From Odiellus spinosus (Eukaryota > Arthropoda > Arachnida > Opiliones > Phalangiidae), in assembly GCA_963920705.1 (NCBI GenBank), contig OY987227.1, positions 18,873,434 through 18,937,433 of the forward strand: a DNA stretch of 64,000 nt. Direction: 5' to 3'. The notes below the pieces were generated by a model, which was given only the letters and a program-made list of their open reading frames with translations, was not told the DNA's origin and ran no database searches. Made by a program: the position numbers and the translations under genes. Position 1 is the stretch's first letter, and the number at the start of each line of letters is the position of its first letter. Of the stretch, positions 1 through 12,930 are shown piece by piece.

Positions 1-540
1 AGGGGGTGTATTTATCGATCGGTCGTTTTTACAGGGGGTGTATTTATCGATCGTTCGTTTTTACAGGGGGTGTGTTTATCGATCGGTCGTTTTTACAGCG
101 GGTGTATTTATCGATCGGTCGTTTTTACAGGGGGTGTATTTATCGATCGGTCGTTTTTACAGGGGGTGTATTTATCGATCGGTCGTTTTTACAGGGGGTG
201 TATTTATCGATCGGTCGTTTTTACAGGGGGTGTATTTATCGATCGGTCGTTTTTACAGGGGGTGTATTTATCGATCGGTCGTTTTTACAGGGGGTGTATT
301 TATAGATCGGTCGTTTTTACAGGGGGTGTATTTATCGATCGGTCGTTTTTACAGGGGTGTGTTTATCGATCGGTCGTTTTTACAGGGGGTGTATTTACGA
401 TCGGTCGTTTTTACAGGGGTGTGTTTATCGATGGGCCGTTTTTACAGGGGGTGTATTTATCGATCGGTCGTTTTTACAGGGGGTGTATTTATCGATCGGT
501 CGTTTTTACAGGGGTGTGTTTATCGATCGGTCGTTTTTAC

Positions 541-3500
541 AGGGGGTGTATTTATCGATCAGTCGTTTTTACAGGGGGTGTATTTATCGATCGGTCGTTT
601 TTAGGGGAGTGTATTTATCGATCGGTCGTTTTTACAGGGGGTGTGTTTATCGATCAGTCGTTTTTACAGGGGTGTGTTTATCGATCGGTCGTTTTTACAG
701 GGGGTGTGTTTATCGATCGGTCGTTTTTACAGGGGGTGTATTTATCGCTCGGTCGTTTTTACAGGGGGTGTATTTATCGATCGGTCGTTTTTACAGGGGG
801 TATATTTATCGATCGGTAGTTTTTACAGGGGGTGTATTTATCGATCGGTCGTTTTTACAGGGGGTGTATTTATCGATCGTTCGTTTTTACAGGGGGTGTA
901 TTTATCGATCGGTCGTTCTTACGGGGGGTGTATTTATAGATCGGTCGTTTTTATAGGGGGTGTATTTATCGATCGGTCGTTTTTACAGGGGGTGTATTTA
1001 TCGATCGGTCGTTTTTACAGGGGTGTGTTTATCGATCGGTCGTTTTTACAGGGGTGTGTTTATCGATCGGTCGTTTTTACAGCGGGTGTATTTATCGATC
1101 GGTCGTTTTTACAGGGGGTGTATTTATCGATCGGTCGTTTTTACAGGGGGTGTGTTTATCGATCGGTCGTTTTTACAGGGGTGTCTTTATCGATCGGTCG
1201 TTTTTACAGGGGGTGTGTTTATCGATCGGTCGTTTTTACAGGGGGTGTATTTATCGATCGGTCGTTTTTAGAGGGGGTGTATTTATCGATCGGTCGTTTT
1301 TACAGGGGGTGTGTTTATCGATCGGTCGTTTTTACAGCGGGTGTATTTATCGATCGGTCGTTTTTACAGGGGGTGTATTTTTCGATCGGTCGTTTTTACA
1401 GGGGGTGTATTTACGATCGGTTGTTTTTATAGGGGTGTGTTTATCGATGGGTCGTTTTTACAAGGGGTGTATTTATCGATGGGTCGTTTTTACAGGGGGT
1501 GTATTTATCGATCGGTCGTTTTTAGAGGGGATGTATTTATCGATCGGTCGTTTTTACAGGGGGTGTGTTTATCGATCGGTCGTTTTTACAGGGGTGTGTT
1601 TATCGATCGGTCGTTTTTACAGGGGTGTGTTTATCGATCGGTCGTTTTTACAGGGGGTGTATTTATCGATCGGTCGTTTTTACAGGGGGTGTATTTATCG
1701 ATCGATCGTTTTTACAGGGGGTGTATTTATCGATCGGTCGTTTTTACAGGGGGTGTATTTATCGATCGGTCGTTTTTACAGGGGGTGTATTTATCGATCG
1801 GTCGTTTTTACAGGGGTGTGTTTATCGATCGGTCGTTTTTACAGGGGGTGTATTTATCGATCGGTCGTTTTTACAGGGGGTGTATTTATCGATCGGTCGT
1901 TTTTACAGGGAGTGTATTTATCGATCGGTCGTTTTTACAGGGGGTGTATTTATCGATCGGTCGTTTTTGCAGGGGGTGTATTTATCGATCGGTCGTTCTT
2001 ACAGGGGGTGTATTTATCGATCGGTCGTTTTTACAGGGGGTGTATTTATCGATCGGTCGTTTTTACAGGGGGTGTATTTATCGATCGGTCGTTTTTACAG
2101 GGGGTGTGTTTATCGATCGGTCGTTTTTACAGGGGGTGTGTTTATCGATCGGTCGTTTTTACAGCGGGTGTATTTATCGATCGGTCGTTTTTACAGGGGG
2201 TGTATTTATCGATCGGTCGTTTTTACAGGGGGTGTATTTATCGATCGGTCGTTTTTACAGGGGGTGTATTTATCGATCGGTCGTTTTTACAGGGGGTGTA
2301 TTTATCGATCGGTCGTTTTTACAGGGGGTGTATTTATCGATCGGTCGTTTTTACAGGGGGTGTATTTATAGATCGGTCGTTTTTACAGGGGGTGTATTTA
2401 TCGATCGGTCGTTTTTACAGGGGTGTGTTTATCGATCGGTCGTTTTTACAGGGGGTGTGTTTATCGATCGGTCGTTTTTACAGGGGGTGTATTTATCGAT
2501 CGGTCGTTTTTACAGGGGGTGTGTTTATCGATCGGTCGTTTTTACAGGGGGTGTATTTATCGATCGGTCGTTTTTACAGGGGGTGAATTTATCGATCGGT
2601 CGTTTTTACAGGGGGTGTATTTATCGATCGGTCGTTTTTACAGGGGGTGTATTTACGATCGGTCGTTTTTACAGGGGGTGTATTTATCGATCGGTCGTTT
2701 TTACAGGGGGTGTATTTATCGATCAGTCGTTTTTACAGGGGGTGTATTTATCGATCGGTCGTTTTTAGGGGAGTGTATTTATCGATCGGTCGTTTTTACA
2801 GGGGGTGTGTTTATCGATCAGTCGTTTTTACAGGGGTGTGTTTATCGATCGGTCGTTTTTACAGGGGGTGTGTTTATCGATCGGTCGTTTTTACAGGGGG
2901 TGTATTTATCGCTCGGTCGTTTTTACAGGGGGTGTATTTATCGATCGGTCGTTTTTACAGGGGGTATATTTATCGATCGGTCGTTTTTACAGGGGGTGTA
3001 TTTATCGATCGGTCGTTTTTACAGGGGGTGTATTTATCGATCGTTCGTTTTTACAGGGGGTGTATTTATCGATCGGTCGTTCTTACGGGGGGTGTATTTA
3101 TAGATCGGTCGTTTTTATAGGGGGTGTATTTATCGATCGGTCGTTTTTACAGGGGGTGTATTTATCGATCGGTCGTTTTTACAGGGGTGTGTTTATCGAT
3201 CGGTCGTTTTTACAGGGGTGTGTTTATCGATCGGTCGTTTTTACAGCGGGTGTATTTATCGATCGGTCGTTTTTACAGGGGGTGTATTTATCGATCGGTC
3301 GTTTTTACAGGGGGTGTGTTTATCGATCGGTCGTTTTTACAGGGGTGTCTTTATCGATCGGTCGTTTTTACAGGGGGTGTGTTTATCGATCGGTCGTTTT
3401 TACAGGGGGTGTATTTATCGATCGGTCGTTTTTAGAGGGGGTGTATTTATCGATCGGTCGTTTTTACAGGGGGTGTGTTTATCGATCGGTCGTTTTTACA

Positions 3501-4850
3501 GCGGGTGTATTTATCGATCGGTCGTTTTTACAGGGGGTGTATTTTTCGATCGGTCGTTTTTACAGGGGGTGTATTTACGATCGGTTGTTTTTATAGGGGT
3601 GTGTTTATCGATGGGTCGTTTTTACAAGGGGTGTATTTATCGATGGGTCGTTTTTACAGGGGGTGTATTTATCGATCGGTCGTTTTTAGAGGGGATGTAT
3701 TTATCGATCGGTCGTTTTTACAGGGGGTGTGTTTATCGATCGGTCGTTTTTACAGGGGTGTGTTTATCGATCGGTCGTTTTTACAGGGGTGTGTTTATCG
3801 ATCGGTCGTTTTTACAGGGGGTGTATTTATCGATCGGTCGTTTTTACAGGGGGTGTATTTATCGATCGATCGTTTTTACAGGGGGTGTATTTATCGATCG
3901 GTCGTTTTTACAGGGGGTGTATTTATCGATCGGTCGTTTTTACAGGGGGTGTATTTATCGATCGGTCGTTTTTACAGGGGTGTGTTTATCGATCGGTCGT
4001 TTTTACAGGGGGTGTATTTATCGATCGGTCGTTTTTACAGGGGGTGTATTTATCGATCGGTCGTTTTTACAGGGAGTGTATTTATCGATCGGTCGTTTTT
4101 ACAGGGGGTGTATTTATCGATCGGTCGTTTTTGCAGGGGGTGTATTTATCGATCGGTCGTTCTTACAGGGGGTGTATTTATCGATCGGTCGTTTTTACAG
4201 GGGGTGTATTTATCGATCGGTCGTTTTTACAGGGGGTGTATTTATCGATCGGTCGTTTTTACAGGGGGTGTGTTTATCGATCGGTCGTTTTTACAGGGGG
4301 TGTGTTTATCGATCGGTCGTTTTTACAGCGGGTGTATTTATCGATCGGTCGTTTTTACAGGGGGTGTATTTATCGATCGGTCGTTTTTACAGGGGGTGTA
4401 TTTATCGATCGGTCGTTTTTACAGGGGGTGTATTTATCGATCGGTCGTTTTTACAGGGGGTGTATTTATCGATCGGTCGTTTTTACAAGGGGTGTATTTA
4501 TCGATCGGTCGTTTTTACAGGGGGTGTATTTATAGATCGGTCGTTTTTACAGGGGGTGTATTTATCGATCGGTCGTTTTTACAGGGGTGTGTTTATCGAT
4601 CGGTCGTTTTTACAGGGGGTGTGTTTATCGATCGGTCGTTTTTACAGGGGGTGTATTTATCGATCGGTCGTTTTTACAGGGGGTGTGTTTATCGATCGGT
4701 CGTTTTTACAGGGGGTGTATTTATCGATCGGTCGTTTTTACAGGGGGTGAATTTATCGATCGGTCGTTTTTACAGGGGGTGTATTTATCGATCGGTCGTT
4801 TTTACAGGGGGTGTATTTACGATCGGTCGTTTTTACAGGGGGTGTATTTA
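541..4850 (+). repeat. Higher-order repeat, about 2,164 bp in tandem, within the left arm
   Basis: The order of variant monomers from about 541 to 2,704 recurs at 2,705 to about 4,850 with a constant offset of 2,164 bp. Marker monomers show the register: the TTTTTAGGGGAGTG junction at 600 and 2,764, the TGTCTTTATCG variant near 1,183 and 3,347, the monomer with GATCGGTTG near 1,415 and 3,579, and the TGAATTTATC variant at 2,585 and 4,749. The copies differ at only a few bases, for example CAGGGGG against CAAGGGG near 2,330 and 4,494. A further partial copy with indels lies at about 7,290-8,000. This indicates recent segmental amplification. Confidence 0.9.
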
Positions 4851-5634
4851 TCGATCGTTCGTTTTTACAGGGGGTGTATTTATCGATCGGTCGTTCTTAC
4901 GGGGGGTGTATTTATAGATCGGTCGTTTTTACAGGGGTGTGTTTATCGATCGGTCGTTTTTACAGGGGGTGTATTTATCGATCGGTCGTTTTTACAGGGG
5001 GTGTATTTATCGATCGGTCGTTTTTAGGGGAGTGTATTTATCGATCGGTCGTTTTTACAGGGGTGTGTTTATCGATCGGTTGTTTTTACAGGGGGTGTGT
5101 TTATCGATCGGTCGTTTTTACAGGGGGTGTGTTTATCGATCGGTCGTTTTTACAGGGGTGTGTTTATCGATCGGTCGTTTTTACAGGGGGTGTGTTTATC
5201 GATCGGTCGTTTTTACAGGGGGTGTATTTATCGCTCGGTCGTTTTTACAGGGGGTGTATTTATCGATCGGTCGTTTTTACAGGGGGTATATTTATCGATC
5301 GGTCGTTTTTACAGGGGGTGTATTTATCGATCGGTCGTTTTTACAGGGGGTGTATTTATCGATCGTTCGTTTTTACAGGGGGTGTGTTTATCGATCGGTC
5401 GTTTTTACAGCGGGTGTATTTATCGATCGGTCGTTTTTACAGGGGGTGTATTTATCGATCGGTCGTTTTTACAGGGGGTGTATTTATCGATCGGTCGTTT
5501 TTACAGGGGGTGTATTTATCGATCGGTCGTTTTTACAGGGGGTGTATTTATCGATCGGTCGTTTTTACAGGGGGTGTATTTATCGATCGGTCGTTTTTAC
5601 AGGGGGTGTATTTATCGATCGGTCGTTTTTACAG

Positions 5635-6490
5635 GGGTGTGTTTATCGATCGGTCGTTTTTACAGGGGGTGTATTTACGATCGGTCGTTTTTACAGGGGT
5701 GTGTTTATCGATGGGCCGTTTTTACAGGGGGTGTATTTATCGATCGGTCGTTTTTACAGGGGGTGTATTTATCGATCGGTCGTTTTTACAGGGGTGTGTT
5801 TATCGATCGGTCGTTTTTACAGGGGGTGTATTTATCGATCGGTCGTTTTTACAGGGGGTGTATTTATCGATCGGTCGTTTTTAGGGGAGTGTATTTATCG
5901 ATCGGTCGTTTTTACAGGGGGTGTGTTTATCGATCAGTCGTTTTTACAGGGGTGTGTTTATCGATCGGTCGTTTTTACAGGGGGTGTGTTTATCGATCGG
6001 TCGTTTTTACAGGGGGTGTATTTATCGATCGGTCGTTTTTACAGGGGGTGTATTTATAGATCGGTCGTTTTTACAGGGGGTGTATTTATCGATCGGTCGT
6101 TTTTACAGGGGTGTGTTTATCGATCGGTCGTTTTTACAGGGGGTGTATTTACGATCGGTCGTTTTTACAGGGGTGTGTTTATCGATGGGCCGTTTTTACA
6201 GGGGGTGTATTTATCGATCGGTCGTTTTTACAGGGGGTGTATTTATCGATCGGTCGTTTTTACAGGGGTGTGTTTATCGATCGGTCGTTTTTACAGGGGG
6301 TGTATTTATCGATCGGTCGTTTTTACAGGGGGTGTATTTATCGATCGGTCGTTTTTAGGGGAGTGTATTTATCGATCGGTCGTTTTTACAGGGGGTGTGT
6401 TTATCGATCAGTCGTTTTTACAGGGGTGTGTTTATCGATCGGTCGTTTTTACAGGGGGTGTGTTTATCGATCGGTCGTTTTTACAGGGGG
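5635..6490 (+). repeat. Higher-order repeat of about 474 bp (two adjacent copies and one distant copy)
   Basis: A run of diagnostic monomers, comprising a 31-mer, then TGTATTTACGATCGG, then GATGGGCCG, then two normal monomers, begins at about 357, 5,637 and 6,111. The second and third copies are adjacent at a 474-bp offset (about 5,635-6,016 and 6,109-6,490). The first is 5,280 bp upstream. The same segment therefore spread at two distances within the arm. Boundaries are approximate because flanking monomers are nearly identical. Confidence 0.75.
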
Positions 6491-8480
6491 TGTATTTATC
6501 GCTCGGTCGTTTTTACAGGGGGTATATTTATCGATCGGTCGTTTTTACAGGGGGTGTATTTATCGATCGGTCGTTTTTACAGGGGGTGTATTTATCGATC
6601 GTTCGTTTTTACAGGGGGTGTATTTATCGATCGGTCGTTCTTACGGGGGGTGTATTTATAGATCGGTCGTTTTTATAGGGGGTGTATTTATCGATCGGTC
6701 GTTTTTACAGGGGGTGTATTTATCGATCGGTCGTTTTTACAGGGGGTGTATTTATCGATCGGTCGTTTTTACAGGGGTGTGTTTATCGATCGGTCGTTTT
6801 TACAGGGGTGTGTTTATCGATCGGTCGTTTTTACAGCGGGTGTATTTATCGATCGGTCGTTTTTACAGGGGGTGTATTTATCGATCGGTCGTTTTTACAG
6901 GGGGTGTATTTATCGATCGGTCGTTTTTACAGGGGGTGTATTTATCGATCGGTCGTTTTTACAGGGGGTGTATTTATCGATCGGTCGTTTTTACAGGGGG
7001 TGTATTTATTGATCGGTCGTTTTTACAGGGGGTGTATTTATCGATAGGTCGTTTTTACAGGGGATGTATTTTTAGATCGGTCGTTTTTACAGGGGGTGTA
7101 TTTATCGATCGGTCGTTTTTACAGGGGTGTGTTTATCGATCGGTCGTTTTTACAGGGGGTGTATTTATCGATCGGTCGTTTTTACAGGGGGTGTATTTAT
7201 CGATCGGTCGTTTTTACAGGGGGTGTATTTATCGATCGGTCGTTTTTAGAGGGGGTGTATTTATCGATCGGTCGTTTTTACAGGGGGTGTGTCTATCGAT
7301 CGGTCGTTTTTACAGGGGTGTCTTTATCGATCGGTCGTTTTTACAGGGGGTGTGTTTATCGATCGGTCGTTTTTACAGGGGGTGTATTTATCGATCGGTC
7401 GTTTTTACAGGGGGTGTATTTATCGATCGGTCGTTTTTACAGCGGGTGTATTTATCGATCGGTCGTTTTTACAGGGGGTGTATTTTTCGATCGGTCGTTT
7501 TTACAGGGGGTGTATTTACGATCGGTTGTTTTTATAGGGGTGTGTTTATCGATGGGTCGTTTTTACAAGGGGTGTATTTATCGATGGGTCGTTTTTACAG
7601 GGGGTGTATTTATCGATCGGTCGTTTTTAGAGGGGATGTATTTATCGATCGGTCGTTTTTACAGGGGGTGTGTTTATCGATCGGTCGTTTTTACAGGGGT
7701 GTGTTTATCGATCGGTCGTTTTTACAGGGGTGTGTTTATCGATCGGTCGTTTTTACAGGGGGTGTATTTATCGATCGGTCGTTTTTACAGGGGGTGTATT
7801 TATCGATCGATCGTTTTTACAGGGGGTGTATTTATCGATCGGTCGTTTTTACAGGGGGTGTATTTATCGATCGGTCGTTTTTACAGGGGGTTTATTTATC
7901 GATCGGTCGTTTTTACAGGGGTGTGTTTATCGATCGGTCGTTTTTACAGGGGGTGTATTTATCGATCGGTCGTTTTTACAGGGGGTGTATTTATCGATCG
8001 GTCGTTTTTACAGGGAGTGTATTTATCGATCGGTCGTTTTTACAGGGGGTGTATTTATCGATCGGTCGTTTTTACAGGGGGTGTATTTATCGATCGGTCG
8101 TTTTTACAGGGGGTGTTTATCGATCGGTCGTTTTTTACAGGGGGTGTATTTATCGATCGGTCGTTTTTACAGGGAGTGTATTTATCGATCGGTCGTTTTT
8201 ACAGGGGGTGTATTTATCGATCGGTCGTTTTTACAGGGGGTGTATTTATCGATCGGTCGTTTTTACAGGGGGGTGTTTATCGATCGGTCGTTTTTACAGG
8301 GGGTGTATTTATCGATCGGTCGTTTTTACAGGGAGTGTATTTATCGATCGGTCGTTTTTACAGGGGGTGTATTTATCGATCGGTCGTTTTTACAGGGGGT
8401 GTATTTATAGATCGGTCGTTTTTACAGGGGGTGTATTTATCGATCGGTCGTTTTTACAGGGGTGTGTTTATCGATCGGTC

Positions 8481-8520
8481 GTTTTTACAGGGGGTGTAAA
8501 TACACCCTCTGTAAAAACGA
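8481..8520. repeat. Inversion point of the satellite (palindrome centre)
   Basis: At 8,491-8,508 the G-rich monomer end GGGGGTGT runs through AAAT directly into ACACCCTCTG, the C-rich complement of the same satellite. To the left every monomer reads G-rich on the plus strand; to the right every monomer reads C-rich. No unique spacer is present, only about four bases between arms, so the 21-kb array is a near-perfect giant palindrome. It may be a real inverted junction or an assembly fold-back in an unresolvable repeat; the sequence alone cannot tell. Confidence 0.9.
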
Positions 8521-11014
8521 CCGATCGATAAATACACCCCCTGTAAAAACGACCGATCGATAAATACTCCCCTGTAAACGACCGATCGATAAACACCCCC
8601 TGTAAAAACGACCGATCGATAAATACACCCCCTGTAAAAACGACCGATCGATAAATACACCCCCTGTAAAAACGACCGATCGATAAATACACCCCCTGTA
8701 AAAACGACCGATCGATAAACACACCCCTGTAAAAACGACCGATCGATAAACACACCCCCTGTAAAAACGACCGATCGATAAACACCCCCTGTAAAAACGA
8801 CCGATCGATAAATACACCCCCTGTAAAAACGACCGATCGATAAATACACCCCCTGTAAAAACGACCGATCGATAAATACACCCCCTGTAAAAACGACCGA
8901 TCGATAAACACCCCCCTGTAAAAACGACCGATCGATAAACACCCCCCTGTAAAAACGACCGATCGATAAACACCCCCCTGTAAAAACGACCGATCGATAA
9001 ACACACCCCTGTAAAAACGACCGATCGATAAACACACCCCTGTAAAAACGACCGATCGATAAACACACCCCTGTAAAAACGACCGATCGATAAACACACC
9101 CCCTGTAAAAACGACCGATCGATAAATACACCCCCTGTAAAAACGACCGATCGATAAATACACCCCCTGTAAAAACGACCCATCGATAAACACACCCCTG
9201 TAAAAACGACCGATCGTAAATACACCCACTGTAAAAACGACCGATCGATAAATACACCCCCTGTAAAAACGACCGATCGATAAATACACCCCCTGTAAAA
9301 ACGACCGATCAATAAATACACCCCCTGTAAAAACGACCGATCGATAAACACACCCCCTGTAAAAACGACCGATCGATAAACACACCCCCTGTAAAAACGA
9401 CCGATCGATAAACACACCCCCTGTAAAAACGACCGATCGATAAACACACCCCCTATAAAAACGACCGATCGATAAATACACCCCCTGTAAAAACGACCGA
9501 TCGATAAATACACCCCCTGTAAAAACGACCGATCGATAAATACACCCCCTGTAAAAACGACCGATCGATAAAAACACCCCATGTAAAAACGACCGATCGA
9601 TAAATACACCCCCTGTAAAAACGACCGATCGATAAATACACCCCCTGTAAAAACGACCGATCAATAAATACACCCCCTGTAAAAACGACCGATCGATAAA
9701 CACACCCCCTGTAAAAACGACCGATCGATAAACACACCCCCTGTAAAAACGACCGATCGATAAACACACCCCTGTAAAAACGACCGATCGATAAACACAC
9801 CCCCTATAAAAACGACCGATCGATAAATAAACCCCCTGTAAAAACGACCGATCGATAAATACACCCCCTGTAAAAACGACCGATCGATAAATACACCCCC
9901 TGTAAAAACGACCGATCGATAAAAACACCCTATGTAAAAACGACCGATCGATAAATACACCCGCTGTAAAAACGACCGATCGATAAACACACCCCCTGTA
10001 AAAACGACCGATCGATAAACACACCCCCTGTAAAAACGACCGAAAGATAAATACACCCCCTGTAAAAACGACCGATCGATAAATACACCCCCTGTAAAAA
10101 CGACCGATCGATAAATACACCCCCTGTAAAAACGACCGATCGATAAATACACCCCCTGTAAGAACGACCGATCGATAAATACACCCCCTGTAAAAACGAA
10201 CGATCGATAAATACACCCCCTGTAAAAACGACCGATCGATAAATACACCCCCTGTAAAAACGACCGATTGATAAATACACCCCCTGTAAAAACGACCGAT
10301 CGATAAATACACCCCCTGTAAAAACGACCGATCGATAAATACACCCCCTGTAAAAACGACCGATCGATAAATACACCCCCTGTAAAAACGATCGATCGAT
10401 AAATACACCCCCTGTAAAAACGACCGATCGATAAATACACCCCCTGTAAAAGGACCGATCGATAAATACACCCCCTGTAAAAACGACCGATCGATAAATA
10501 CACCCCCTGTAAAAACGACCGATCGATAAATACACCCCCTTTAAAAACGACCGATCGATAAATACACCCCCTGTAAAAACGACCGATCGATAAATACACC
10601 CCCTGTAAAAACGACCGATCGATAAATACACCCCCTGTAAAAACGACCGATCGATAAATACAACCCCTGTAAAAGCAACCGATCGATAAATACACCCCCT
10701 GTAAAAACGACCGATCGATAAATACACCCCCTGTAAAAACGACCGATCGATAAATACACCCCCTGTAAAAACGACCGATCGATAAATACACCCCCAGTAA
10801 AAACGACCGATCGATAAATACACCCCCTGTAAAAACGACCGATCGATAAATACACCCCCTGTAAAAACGACCGATCGATAAATACACCCCCTGTAAAAAC
10901 GACCGATCGATAAATACACCCCCTGTAAAAACGACCGATCGATAAATACACCCCCTGTAAAAACGACCGATCGATAAATACACCCCCTGTAAAAACGACC
11001 GATCGATAAATACA

Positions 11015-12930
11015 CCCCCTGTAAGAACGACCGATCGATAAATACACCCCCTGTAAAAACGAACGATCGATAAATACACCCCTGTAAAAACGAGCGATCG
11101 ATAAATACACCCCCTGTAAAAACGACCGATCGCTAAATACACCCCCTGTAAAAACGACCGATCGATAAATAAACCCCCTGTAAAAACGACCGATCGATAA
11201 ATACACCCCTGTAAAAACGACCGATCGATAAATACACCCCCTGTAAGAACGACCGATCGATAAATACACCCCCTGTAAAAACGAACGATCGATAAATACA
11301 CCCCCTGTAAAAACGACCGATCGATAAACACACACCCTGTAAAAACGACCGATCGATAAACACACCCCCTGTAAAAACGACCGATCGATAAATACACCCC
11401 CTGTAAAAACGACCGATCGATAAATACACCCCCTGTAAAAACGACCGATCGATAAATACAACCCCTGTAAGAACTACCGATCGATAAATACACCCCCTGT
11501 AATAACGAACGATCGATAAATACACCCCCTGTAAAAAAGACCGATCGATAAATACACCCCCTGTAAAAACGACCGATCGATAAATACACCCCCTGTAAAA
11601 ACGACCGATCGATAAATACACCCCCTGTAAAAACGACCGATCGATAAATACACCCCCTGTAAAAACGACCGATCGATAAATACACCCCCTGTAAAAACGA
11701 CCGATCGATAAATACACCCCTGTAAAAACGACCGATCGATAAACACACCCCCTGTAAAAACGACCGATCGATAAACACACCCCCTGTAAAAACGACCGAT
11801 CGATAAACACACCCCCTGTAAAAACGACCGATCGATAAATACACCCCCTGTAAAAACGACCGATCGATAAATACACCCCCTGTAAAAACGACCGATCGAT
11901 AAATACACCCCCTGTAAAAACGACCGATCGATAAATACACCCCCTGTAAAAACGACCGATCGATAAATACACCCCCTGTAAAAACGACCGATCGATAAAT
12001 ACACCCCCTGTAAAAACGACCGATCGATAAATACACCCCCTGTAAGAACGACCGATCGATAAATACACCCCCTGTAAAAACGAACGATCGATAAATACAC
12101 CCCTGTAAAAACGACCGATCGATAAATACACCCCCTGTAAAAACGACCGATCGCTAAATACACCCCCTGTAAAAACGACCGATCGATAAATACACCCCCT
12201 GTAAAAACGACCGATCGATAAATACACCCCTGTAAAAACGACCGATCGATAAATACACCCCCTGTAAGAACGACCGATCGATAAATACACCCCCTGTAAA
12301 AACGAACGATCGATAAATACACCCCCTGTAAAAACGACCGATCGATAAACACACCCCCTGTAAAAACGACCGATCGATAAACACACCCCCTGTAAAAACG
12401 ACCGATCGATAAATACACCCCCTGTAAAAACGACCGATCGATAAATACACCCCCTGTAAAAACGACCGATCGATAAATACAACCCCTGTAAGAACTACCG
12501 ATCGATAAATACACCCCCTGTAATAACGAACGATCGATAAATACACCCCCTGTAAAAAAGACCGATCGATAAATACACCCCCTGTAAAAACGACCGATCG
12601 ATAAATACACCCCCTGTAAAAACGACCGATCGATAAATACACCCCCTGTAAAAACGACCGATCGATAAATACACCCCCTGTAAAAACGACCGATCGATAA
12701 ATACACCCCCTGTAAAAACGACCGATCGATAAATACACCCCCTGTAAAAACGACCGATCGATAAACACACCCCCTGTAAAAACGACCGATCGATAAACAC
12801 ACCCCCTGTAAAAACGACCGATCGATAAACACACCCCCTGTAAAAACGACCGATCGATAAATACACCCCCTGTAAAAACGACCGATCGATAAATACACCC
12901 CCTGTAAAAACGACCGATCGATAAATACAC
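11015..12930 (-). repeat. Higher-order repeat, about 1,021 bp in tandem, within the right arm
   Basis: Marker monomers recur at a constant 1,021-bp offset. The rare pair GTAAGAACTACCG and TAATAACGAACG sits at about 11,467-11,512 and again at 12,488-12,533. The triplet of AAACACACC monomers at about 11,735-11,815 recurs at 12,756-12,836. Only scattered substitutions separate the copies, indicating a recent tandem duplication of about 32 monomers. Confidence 0.85.

Larger units (their letters stand above)
1..8499 (+). repeat. 31/32-bp satellite array, left arm
   Basis: Head-to-tail tandem array with no unique DNA inside. Each monomer has a TGTATTTATC start, a GATCGGTCG core, a T5 tract followed by ACA, and a run of four or five G. 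The 32-bp form has G5. The 31-bp form has G4 and is usually followed by TGTG instead of TGTA, so the length and base variants are linked. Other recurrent variants are GATCGTTCG, TATCGCTCG, ACAGCGGG, GATGGGCCG and a monomer lacking TC before GATCGG. The array starts mid-monomer at base 1, so it continues outside the window. The G-rich strand has no stop codon in any frame, which produces long artificial open frames. Seen directly; function unknown. Confidence 0.98.
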
